From an uncultured Fibrobacterota bacterium (GTDB lineage Bacteria; Fibrobacterota; Chitinivibrionia; Chitinivibrionales; Chitinispirillaceae), in assembly GCA_903888815.1 (NCBI GenBank), contig CAISVC010000011.1, forward strand, positions 1 to 6,366: 6,366 bases of DNA. Direction: 5' to 3'. The translations under genes were made by a program, and so were the position numbers. This document shows, piece by piece, positions 1 through 4,324 of this stretch (positions are counted from its first letter, which is position 1; the number at the start of each line of letters is the position of its first letter). Below the pieces are notes generated by a model. That model made no database searches. It saw only the letters and a list, made by a program, of their open reading frames with translations, and had not been told where the DNA came from.

Positions 1-496
1 GCTTAGCGCCAAAAAATTACCTTCATATTCCTGGTTTTAAACGATTCTGGCGAAACCCGAGCCGGAAAAGGTTGAGAAGTGTTGCAGATCAGATTAAAGT
101 GGTAGCACTTGCTATACGACAGATTTCCACATAGACAAACGACCCAATCCGGCTATTATGCTTTTAAAATGAATTTTCCCTATAAAAAGCCCTCCATTTC
201 TGAGACAAAAAGTACCATTGGCACTTTTGTGCGTTTTTAAAGCCCTTTTACTCTTTACAACAGTTGATTCGGAGGCGACTATCCCTTGACCGATGGTGGA
301 AGATAGGTACCCATCTAGTGCCATAGTTCCAACTTTTCCGAACCAACTGACCTTAATCAATAAACACCGGCGAGGAGCTTAGACCGCGCTGTCGTGTGGT
401 TAACCGCGCCCGTCCAGTGGTGCTCTACCGGCGTTTATATATCAACCAATTTAACCGTTCTGCCATTTGCAACCAATATTGCAATACCTGCTTTTT
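1..496. other. gene-free left region
   Basis: No convincing coding sequence is present. The only sizeable open frame (minus strand, 360 down to 112, 82 codons) begins with TTG, has no ribosome binding site and resembles no family I know. Short self-complementary pieces are visible: AAGTG/CACTT around GTAG at 97-110, an AAAAGT/ACTTTT hairpin near 210-231, TTGCAA twice at 467-472 and 479-484, and the larger inverted repeat at 361-437. If the window starts at the element's edge, part of this stretch would be the att arm region. Confidence 0.5.
361..437. repeat. imperfect inverted repeat, about 77 bp, with inner hairpin
   Basis: The outer arms TAAACaCCGG (361-370) and CCGGcGTTTA (428-437) pair with a single A-C mismatch. 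After a small asymmetric bulge, GGAGC (374-378) pairs with GCTCT (422-426) using one wobble. Inside, CGCG copies near 385-388 and 405-408 could form an inner stem, and ACCGCGC occurs twice as a direct repeat (383-389 and 403-409). ATCAA lies directly left (356-360) and three bases beyond the right end (441-445), as a small target duplication might. It could be a miniature mobile repeat, a structured RNA or a DNA hairpin used as a protein site. I cannot decide among these. Confidence 0.5.
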
Positions 497-534
497 TTAC
501 ACCATCAGGCTCTGACGATTGCCTGATGGTGTAA
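497..534. repeat. perfect 14-bp inverted repeat over the 3' end of the unknown gene
   Basis: The arms TTACACCATCAGGC (497-510) and its exact complement (521-534) flank a 10-base loop. They overlap the last codons and the stop of the minus-strand gene, so the sequence is both coding and palindromic. On the minus strand the hairpin is followed by an A-run, not a T-run (plus strand 492-498 is all T), so it is not a normal intrinsic terminator in either direction. It may protect the mRNA 3' end or be a protein or recombination site. Confidence 0.75.
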
Positions 535-1147
535 TCAACGCTCGCTTTAATCCCTCAAGCTGTTCGTCCGATAATTTGAACACCGACTTCAATACATCAA
601 CCGGCAACGCGATATTAATAGTCCCGAATATAACCCGTATCTTCTCACTATATTCCACGGTAAAGGGACTGCACGGCAAGAAACCACCGGGAAGCTCTTC
701 AAGCGTCTTGAATTTGACCGCCTGCGACAATACGGTGTCGATGTCAAACTGTGACCGCAGATAAGCCTTGACCTCCTCCACGGACACATTATGTTTGACT
801 TCCTGACGCTTCCAGGTCGCGCGGGAAGGGTCAAACGGTATGCCGTTGGGCATTTTTGTACCGATATATTTCACATAAGGTCTATCGTGTTCATACTTCT
901 TCGTCTGAATAATCTGATAGACCGGCCTGGCCGGTAACTTAGACAATTTATCAGCAAGTAAGAACGCGACGAATTTCCGGTCATTGTTATCCGACACTTT
1001 GAGACGATACATTACATTTGATACAATCGCCGGTGCGTCCTCAATCCGATTGAACCATTCCCCGGACGAATGAGGAATACTGAATAGCACCTGAATTTTA
1101 CCGTCCTGAAACCTTACTCCGGCTAAATATGCGTGATAACTTGACAT
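497..1147 (-). CDS. hypothetical protein, 216 aa, element cargo
   Basis: I do not recognise this protein. The reading frame is convincing: the ATG at 1145-1147 is preceded at four bases by a near-perfect ribosome site (AGGAGGT, plus-strand 1151-1157), and the frame stays open for 216 codons. The protein has no signal peptide or membrane segment, so it is probably cytoplasmic. It looks like one mixed alpha/beta domain, with a strand-rich start (residues 1-30), a basic central part (about 83-120, with KKYEHDRPYVKY and WKRQEVKH), a likely helix after VSVEEVKAYLRSQF (about 121-134) and another at KLSDEQLEGLKRAL (191-204). There is a single Cys (149) and no visible metal or nucleotide motif. It is transcribed away from the structured region and from the xis-int genes, so it is a separate unit and the only clear cargo gene. 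The last 12 codons and the stop lie inside a perfect inverted repeat. Confidence 0.85.
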   Translation of the reverse strand: MSSYHAYLAGVRFQDGKIQVLFSIPHSSGEWFNRIEDAPAIVSNVMYRLKVSDNNDRKFVAFLLADKLSKLPARPVYQIIQTKKYEHDRPYVKYIGTKMPNGIPFDPSRATWKRQEVKHNVSVEEVKAYLRSQFDIDTVLSQAVKFKTLEELPGGFLPCSPFTVEYSEKIRVIFGTINIALPVDVLKSVFKLSDEQLEGLKRALITPSGNRQSLMV

Positions 1148-1175
1148 AGCACCTCCTGTTCATCCGATTAAGAAA

Positions 1176-1210
1176 CCTGTTCCCCTTTTCCCCCTAAACC
1201 CCCTTATTCC
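1176..1210 (-). promoter_or_regulatory. G-run leader upstream of the unknown gene
   Basis: On the minus strand the leader of the 216-residue gene has runs of G5, G5 and G4 separated by TTTA and AAAA, flanked by GG on both sides (plus-strand C-runs at 1209-1210, 1199-1203, 1190-1194, 1182-1185 and 1176-1177). The short, regular spacing would allow a two-tetrad G-quadruplex. A three-tetrad one lacks a fourth run of three G. It sits about 20-50 bases upstream of the ribosome site, where a fold in the mRNA could affect translation. Confidence 0.4.
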
Positions 1211-1225
1211 TTCTTCAAAAAGTAA

Positions 1226-1253
1226 AGCATAACAAACACACAGAATATGAAAA
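1226..1253 (-). promoter_or_regulatory. candidate sigma70 promoter of the unknown gene
   Basis: On the minus strand, TTTTCA (1248-1253) and TATGCT (1226-1231) are 16 bases apart, and TATGCT is preceded by TGT, giving an extended -10. Transcription would start near 1219, leaving a leader of about 70 bases that includes the G-run tract. This is a consensus match by eye only. Confidence 0.4.
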
Positions 1254-1266
1254 CCTTCACTAATAA

Positions 1267-1300
1267 TATTCATAATAAGTATTCATTGAATGCATATTCA
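1267..1300. repeat. three spaced TATTCA repeats
   Basis: TATTCA occurs at 1267-1272, 1280-1285 and 1295-1300 in one orientation, with start-to-start distances of 13 and 15 bases, and again at 1370-1375. The tract is AT-rich and lies between the divergent unknown gene and the structured region, so it could be a regulator site or a short iteron set. AT-rich sequence makes chance repeats likely. Confidence 0.3.
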
Positions 1301-1314
1301 CGGGTTCTTATATA
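1286..1314 (+). promoter_or_regulatory. candidate promoter of the structured RNA region
   Basis: TTGAAT (1286-1291) and TATATA (1309-1314) are separated by 17 bases, predicting transcription from about 1321. No good ribosome site or ATG follows, but a run of stem-loops does. It overlaps the third TATTCA repeat, which could serve for control. The -10 is only a partial consensus match. Confidence 0.35.
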
Positions 1315-1618
1315 TAGGCAGTTATTTCACCTTCCCTTCGGGGGTTATCACTAAAGTTATTACCGGGAATATTCACCCGCGTTTTGTCGCGTGTGTTTAA
1401 AAACCTAAAACCAACCAGAGTCAATGAACTAACTGTAAAGCGCTCGGAAGCTAGAAAAGAAAACAAGAGTTTAACAGCCGAAGGAATTACTACAGAGTTG
1501 GACGACGCTGGCTGGGCCGAAAAGTTGTGGTCCGATTCCGGAATGGAACTTATAGAATGCCCCACAGGGGCAAGAAACAATGACAGGGTAATGTGAAGGT
1601 GCCCGGAAGGGTTAAAGA

Positions 1619-1660
1619 GGCTTGTAGGTGGCTCCGGACGGCCTGAAAACAAGCCCGGAG
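1619..1660. ncRNA. possible H-type pseudoknot
   Basis: GGCTTGT (1619-1625) is complementary to ACAAGCC (1649-1655), and CTCCG (1632-1636) to CGGAG (1656-1660). The 5' half of the second stem lies in the loop of the first and its 3' half directly follows the first stem, so the two helices (7 and 5 bp) could stack as an H-type pseudoknot with loops of 6 and 12 bases. All pairs are Watson-Crick. Confidence 0.45.
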
Positions 1661-1678
1661 GGTATTGTGCATAAAAAT

Positions 1679-1726
1679 GGCCATACAAAAACCCGTGTCC
1701 TTCTCTCGTCCGGGTAATGTACGGCC
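1679..1726. repeat. two-part hairpin
   Basis: The outer arm GGCCATACA (1679-1687) pairs with TGTACGGCC (1718-1726) with one mismatch. After a 3x2 internal loop, ACCCG (1691-1695) pairs with CGGGT (1711-1715), closing a 15-base loop. The mismatch is A-C on the plus strand and would be a G-U pair in a minus-strand transcript. Confidence 0.5.
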
Positions 1727-1829
1727 TCGCGCTACTTATGACAGAACTGGCGGGCCGGGCAGATTATGGCTGGACGCCTCTAATACAGCCCTGGACAAAC
1801 AATGTTAAAATGTCTCTTGGGGAATGATC

Positions 1830-1909
1830 CCCTGTTCATTGAACTGACCCTGAACACCCTCCCCTGAAAAAGAGGTGGGGGGTAAGCTACACCCCCCGGT
1901 GAACAGGGT
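1830..1909. repeat. compound hairpin with alternative pairings
   Basis: Two left segments can pair with the same right segment. CCCTGTTCA (1830-1838) is fully complementary to TGAACAGGG (1900-1908). ACCCTG-AA-CACC (1847-1858) matches GGTG-AA-CAGGGT (1898-1909) with a symmetric 2x2 internal loop. Inside, GGGGGGT (1877-1883) pairs with ACCCCCC (1891-1897) around a 7-base loop. GGGGA/TCCCC (1819-1832) competes with the first pairing. Such exclusive alternatives are typical of switching leaders, or may simply be overlapping operator half-sites. Confidence 0.5.
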
Positions 1910-1927
1910 TATGCTATAGGGTATAAT
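1899..1927 (+). promoter_or_regulatory. candidate promoter reading toward xis-int
   Basis: A perfect TATAAT (1922-1927) lies 17 bases after GTGAAC (1899-1904), a weak -35. Transcription would start near 1934 and run toward the excisionase-like and recombinase genes. The -35 lies in a TGAAC repeat also present at 1840-1844 and 1851-1855 (11 bases apart) and inverted as GTTCA at 1834-1838. A DNA-binding protein using TGAAC half-sites would cover this promoter. Confidence 0.4.
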
Positions 1928-1966
1928 ATATCACAAAAAAAACAAAAAAGTTGTAAAATATTATTT

Positions 1967-1986
1967 ACTTTCCGGAAAGTTTTTTT
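1967..1986 (+). terminator. 14-bp palindrome followed by a T-tract (weak terminator or operator)
   Basis: The perfect palindrome ACTTTCCGGAAAGT (1967-1980) runs into seven consecutive T (1980-1986). As RNA it is a 5-bp stem with a CCGG loop plus a U-tract, which would be a weak intrinsic terminator ending the structured RNA or attenuating readthrough into xis-int. As DNA it is an ideal dimer-binding site. Both readings fit. Confidence 0.4.
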
Positions 1987-2064
1987 GATACCCCTAAGTT
2001 CAACAGCGCGTTATACATACGCCACCCGCCACCAAATTTAACCGCACACAATTGCATTTTTATG

Positions 2065-2093
2065 TTTAATCCGGTCGCTCTCGTGCTTATCAT
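2065..2093 (+). promoter_or_regulatory. candidate promoter giving a leaderless xis transcript
   Basis: TTTAAT (2065-2070) and TATCAT (2088-2093) are 17 bases apart. The expected start, 6-7 bases after the -10 box, falls on the ATG at 2099. This would explain why no ribosome binding site precedes that gene. The -35 match is poor. Confidence 0.3.
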
Positions 2094-2098
2094 TTTAT

Positions 2099-2329
2099 AT
2101 GAGCACAGATGCGACAACACCGCTGTCTACGGATTCGGTCAGCCTGCCAGAAATCGGAACATACCGCGATCTTGTTCAATGGACGGGAAAATCTTACCCC
2201 ACGGTAACCCGGTGGGCAAGCCACGGGGATTTCAGGCCGGGTATTTATTTAGGCCGGGGTATGTTTAACCTGAGACAGCTCAAATATTACTTGGAAAAAG
2301 ACGGAAAATTCTTGAAGGACAGACGGTGA
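2099..2329 (+). CDS. excisionase-like helix-turn-helix protein, 76 aa
   Basis: This small basic protein probably binds DNA at the element ends and steers the recombinase toward excision, or represses transcription. After a Ser/Thr-rich start (1-15), residues about 20-65 fit the excisionase/MerR-like winged helix-turn-helix pattern: TYRDLVQWTGKSYPTVTRWAS gives the two helices with the turn, followed by a wing with GIYLGRGMFNLR and a closing helix, RQLKYYLEK. Xis and AlpA proteins of phages and islands usually have 55-90 residues and sit beside their integrase, as here: the recombinase starts 51 bases downstream on the same strand. The ATG is the only start codon in frame and has no ribosome site. 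Which regulatory or recombination role it plays cannot be told from sequence. Confidence 0.75.
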   Translation: MSTDATTPLSTDSVSLPEIGTYRDLVQWTGKSYPTVTRWASHGDFRPGIYLGRGMFNLRQLKYYLEKDGKFLKDRR

Positions 2330-2380
2330 TGCTAGTATCTTCCGGACATTGCGGTAATACCCGTCAGAGAGGAGCGCTTT

Positions 2381-3520
2381 ATGCGTTATCTTTACTGGCG
2401 GGGTAATTCTTTGTGGAGCAGGTTTCCGGTTGCGGGAAAACCGCCTGCTTATCCGTTGAAAATCCGTACTACCGGATCGCCGACAGATAAAGCACGGTGT
2501 GAACGGCTTGGCGAACGAATGCTGGCCGAAATCCGGACCGGACGGTTCTTTGACAAATTCGAGAGCACAGCACCTTATCGGCCAAAATATTGGCGTCTGG
2601 TTGCTCGGTTCTGGTACCACGAGTTTAAATTTTTACAATGTGCTTATTCAGAGTGGCACCACATTGTCTGGTCTTTGCGTGAATTCGGCAAAAAGTTTTA
2701 CGATGAAATTAATGTCGAAGATGTCCGCAAATGGATCAATGCAATGAAAGAAGTAGGGGTAAAAACCAACTGCATCAACAAGCGTCTGTATTATTTGGGC
2801 AGGGTTTACCGGCACGCGGGAAAGGAAACGGACAAGCGTTTCCTGCTGAACTATAACCCCAGTAAAGACGTAAAGAAGCTAAAAGGCGATACGGAACGCA
2901 CTGATCTTTTAACGCCGGAGATGTTTGAGAGAAATTACGAGGCGTTACTAAGCATCAATGACGAATTTGCCTTTTACTATCTGCTTCTTTGGGAAACCGG
3001 GCGAAGACCTTTGGAGGTTGCGCTTTACAGATTAGAATACCTCAACTGGGAACGCCAGGAGATAAATGTCCCCGCCTCAATCTCAAAAACAAAAGATGCG
3101 GAAACAATTCCTTTGTCGAAACGAGCTTGGGGGCAAATAACTCTTAGGCACCGTCCGGGTGATACAGGGTTAATCAGTAAAACGAGCACCGGAACACCGT
3201 GGCTGTATTATGCCGATACCAAACGGAAATCTCTGGTTAACAACTCGAAACGCTGGATGAAAAAACTGCGGAAGGTAGTTGGAAAAACCGGATGGATGAG
3301 GGATACGAGAGGCGGGTTCGTTACTGAAATGTGTCAGGCGAAAATCGATCTGTGTGTAGTAGGCGATCTTTCCGGCCATAAAGACTTGAGGTCTGTTAAG
3401 AGATATGATAAGAGACCGCTTAATCGTTTACACACCGCAATTGATGAGCGCCCACAACCACCTGCGCAAAAACAGCAACCAGAAGGAAAAATACTGGAAT
3501 TCAGACGGAAGGCAGTTTAA
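2381..3520 (+). CDS. int: tyrosine recombinase (integrase), 379 aa
   Basis: A site-specific recombinase that cuts and rejoins DNA through a tyrosine-phosphate link, here expected to act at tRNA-Pro. An N-terminal arm-binding part (about 1-60) is followed by a SAM-like core-binding domain (about 82-147) and the catalytic domain (about 178-345). Catalytic residues visible are Arg209 in TGRRPLEV, Lys236 or Lys238 in SKTKDA, Arg310 in the second box, His333 in SGHKDLRS and the nucleophile Tyr342 in KRYDK. The His that usually starts the second box (HxxR) is Arg307 here (RDTR), a variation at a position known to tolerate change in this family. A basic tail of 37 residues follows the tyrosine. GAGAGGAG seven bases before the ATG supports the start. 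It follows the excisionase-like gene and ends 87 bases before the tRNA fragment. It looks intact. Confidence 0.93.
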   Translation: MRYLYWRGNSLWSRFPVAGKPPAYPLKIRTTGSPTDKARCERLGERMLAEIRTGRFFDKFESTAPYRPKYWRLVARFWYHEFKFLQCAYSEWHHIVWSLREFGKKFYDEINVEDVRKWINAMKEVGVKTNCINKRLYYLGRVYRHAGKETDKRFLLNYNPSKDVKKLKGDTERTDLLTPEMFERNYEALLSINDEFAFYYLLLWETGRRPLEVALYRLEYLNWERQEINVPASISKTKDAETIPLSKRAWGQITLRHRPGDTGLISKTSTGTPWLYYADTKRKSLVNNSKRWMKKLRKVVGKTGWMRDTRGGFVTEMCQAKIDLCVVGDLSGHKDLRSVKRYDKRPLNRLHTAIDERPQPPAQKQQPEGKILEFRRKAV

Positions 3521-3529
3521 TCCGGATTT

Positions 3530-3546
3530 CATACAAATTCCATACA
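3530..3546. repeat. paired CATACA repeats beside the junction
   Basis: CATACA occurs at 3530-3535 and 3541-3546, 11 bases apart (about one helical turn), between the end of the recombinase gene and the tRNA fragment. Direct repeats in this position often bind the arm-binding domain of the integrase or the excisionase. Two copies of six bases are weak evidence. Confidence 0.3.
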
Positions 3547-3607
3547 TTTTTCACTTCGGAAGCACAAAAAAGGCTGAATTTCGCAGATTTTAAAGGAACC
3601 ATCTACA

Positions 3608-3648
3608 TGGGGTTCTGGTGGTCGCTGGTTCAAATCCAGTCGCCCCGC
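3608..3648 (+). other. attachment site: 3' half of tRNA-Pro (anticodon GGG)
   Basis: The sequence folds as a tRNA from U33 onward: anticodon GGG (3609-3611), G37, the 3' anticodon strand TCTGG (3614-3618), variable loop TGGTC (3619-3623), T-stem GCTGG/CCAGT around TTCAAAT (3624-3640), acceptor strand CGCCCCG (3641-3647) and base 73 (3648). Upstream, the bases expected at 27-31 (CCAGA) are not present and no CGGGGCG acceptor start is found, so the 5' half is missing. The CGCCCCG acceptor end and G37 after GGG fit bacterial proline tRNA. The break in the anticodon loop is a known integration point for tyrosine recombinases. The intact tRNA should be at the other junction. No CCA follows. Confidence 0.8.
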
Positions 3649-3667
3649 TTAGATTTTGCGGTTTTTT
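3645..3667 (+). terminator. possible tRNA-Pro terminator inside the queH end
   Basis: CCGC (3645-3648) pairs with GCGG (3658-3661) around a 9-base loop, and six T follow (3662-3667). It would end transcription of the original tRNA-Pro and overlaps the last codons of the convergent queH. The stem is only 4 bp. Confidence 0.35.
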
Positions 3668-4215
3668 CCCCTGTGATCCCGCTCATCCCTGCTCAAACGG
3701 CACCCGCAATAATCCTGACGGTAAAGACCGAGCTGTTTGCTGAGAATAGTGCTGTTGAGGAAACCGTCTTTCTTTTTGAAATCGAAAGGTTCATAGCGGA
3801 CACCGGATTCGCGCGCCGCTGCGATGCCGCACTCGTTAAGAAGCGCGATGCTCTTATGCGGGCTGATGCTCATCACCGTGGTGAATGAAGGCCAGCCGTT
3901 TGCTTGACAAAAAGCCGCAGTCCTGCGCATCCGCAGTGAAAAGCAGCGCCGGCAGCGTTCGCCGCCTTCCGAAGAACCGGCAACGCCGGCTATCGATTTT
4001 TCCCACAGCTCGGGCAGGTAATCGTCGGCAGCAAAAAAAACGCCGTAATGATCAGCAACTTTTCGAGCTTCTTTAAGCCTGATAGCATATTCTTCAAAAG
4101 GACTGATGTTCGGATTACAGAAAAAACAGGCAAGCTCATGGTCTGCGTTGAGTGTATGCACGACATACGCCTCATCCGGAGCGCAGCAGACATGGAGGAC
4201 AAGTTTCGGTTTCAT
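3649..4215 (-). CDS. queH: epoxyqueuosine reductase QueH
   Basis: QueH carries out the last step of queuosine synthesis, reducing epoxyqueuosine to queuosine at position 34 of tRNAs with GUN anticodons. It is the non-homologous alternative to the cobalamin-dependent QueG. Family features are clear: LHVCCAPD near the start (Cys10, Cys11), FFCNPNISPFEEY (Cys33), the CRRC pair (Cys88, Cys91), the central SISPHKS motif and YRQDYCGC close to the end (Cys170, Cys172). The cysteines are known to hold an iron-sulphur cluster and an added iron site in this family. At 188 residues it is full length. The ATG at 4213-4215 has no ribosome site. The stop codon sits at the acceptor end of the tRNA fragment, so in the uninterrupted chromosome queH would face tRNA-Pro tail to tail, and insertion has left it intact. 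It is divergent from the outer-membrane gene. Confidence 0.93.
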   Translation of the reverse strand: MKPKLVLHVCCAPDEAYVVHTLNADHELACFFCNPNISPFEEYAIRLKEARKVADHYGVFFAADDYLPELWEKSIAGVAGSSEGGERCRRCFSLRMRRTAAFCQANGWPSFTTVMSISPHKSIALLNECGIAAARESGVRYEPFDFKKKDGFLNSTILSKQLGLYRQDYCGCRLSRDERDHRGKNRKI

Positions 4216-4229
4216 GGGTTAATGAATAA

Positions 4230-4258
4230 AATTTACTTTGTGGGTTTTGTACGTTCAA
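4230..4258 (-). promoter_or_regulatory. candidate queH promoter, very short leader
   Basis: On the minus strand TTGAAC (4253-4258) and TAAATT (4230-4235) are 17 bases apart, predicting a start near 4223, only about 8 bases before the ATG. Together with the missing ribosome site this suggests leaderless or near-leaderless translation. The match is by eye. Confidence 0.3.
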
Positions 4259-4324
4259 TTTTTTTAAAATACTTCTGTCAATGCGGATTGCTTCAAACCG
4301 TAAAAACAAGGTATTTTGCTGTCA

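Larger units (their letters stand above)
1321..1910 (+). ncRNA. candidate large structured non-coding RNA (strand tentative)
   Basis: About 590 bases without a convincing gene carry many complementary segments. In order: CCC-TTCG-GGG (1334-1343, a UUCG tetraloop on the plus strand), a long-range match CCCTTCGGG/CCCgGAAGGG (1334-1342 with 1602-1611), TGCCCC/GGGGCA around ACA (1558-1572), a possible pseudoknot (1619-1660), a two-part hairpin (1679-1726), GGCTG/CAGCC (1768-1790), GGGGA/TCCCC (1819-1832) and a compound hairpin (1830-1909). A 70-codon frame starting at TTG 1384 and a 126-codon minus-strand frame overlap it. Neither has an ATG with a ribosome site. Size, structure and location on a mobile element recall large RNA classes such as GOLLD and ROOL, but I see no specific sequence match to them. 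The strand choice rests on the promoter and T-tract positions. One stem carries an A-C mismatch that would be G-U on the minus strand, which argues the other way. Confidence 0.35.
1..3652. mobile_element. small integrative element at tRNA-Pro(GGG); left boundary uncertain
   Basis: A tyrosine recombinase gene reads toward a tRNA 3' half that lacks its 5' half, and a small excisionase-like gene precedes the recombinase. This is the usual arrangement of a tRNA-integrated element. The right junction at about 3608-3652 is well supported. The left junction is not seen directly: the window's first six bases, GCTTAG, equal those at the acceptor end of the tRNA fragment (3647-3652), so the window may begin inside the other att copy, but the intact tRNA-Pro would lie outside the window. 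GCTTAG also occurs by chance at 377-382, which weakens this argument. If both ends are right, the element is about 3.65 kb, carries one gene of unknown function plus a structured non-coding region, and has no visible replication, conjugation or capsid gene. Confidence 0.6.

Noticed and set aside
112..360. 82-codon minus-strand open frame in the left region
   Set aside because: TTG start, no ribosome site and no recognisable motif; probably chance.
361..437. Complete tRNA gene on the minus strand or an integron attC site
   Set aside because: GGTAGAGCACCAC looks tRNA-like, but D-, anticodon and T-arms cannot be formed, and the attC core consensus (GTTRRRY) is absent.
1384..1596. 70-codon plus-strand open frame in the structured region
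   Set aside because: It starts with TTG, has no ribosome site, no ATG in frame and no family resemblance, and it lies across several proposed stems. It remains a weak alternative to the RNA interpretation.
1308..1688. 126-codon minus-strand open frame
   Set aside because: It has a low-complexity Ser/Pro-rich translation that looks like an antisense reading, lacks a ribosome site and overlaps the opposite frame.
1559..1800. Group I or II intron, RNase P RNA or tmRNA
   Set aside because: The conserved core sequences of these RNAs that I know (domain V, P/Q/R/S elements, RNase P core, tmRNA ends) are not visible.
2062..2268. 68-codon frame starting at ATG 2062, overlapping the excisionase-like gene
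   Set aside because: It has no ribosome site and its translation is unlike any family, while the overlapping frame encodes a clear helix-turn-helix.
1..3652. CRISPR array, toxin-antitoxin pair or conjugation genes
   Set aside because: No regularly spaced long repeats, no two-gene toxin-antitoxin arrangement and no relaxase or type IV secretion motifs were found.
3607..3888. 93-codon plus-strand frame over the tRNA fragment and queH end
   Set aside because: It is antisense to the well-supported queH and begins inside the tRNA fragment.
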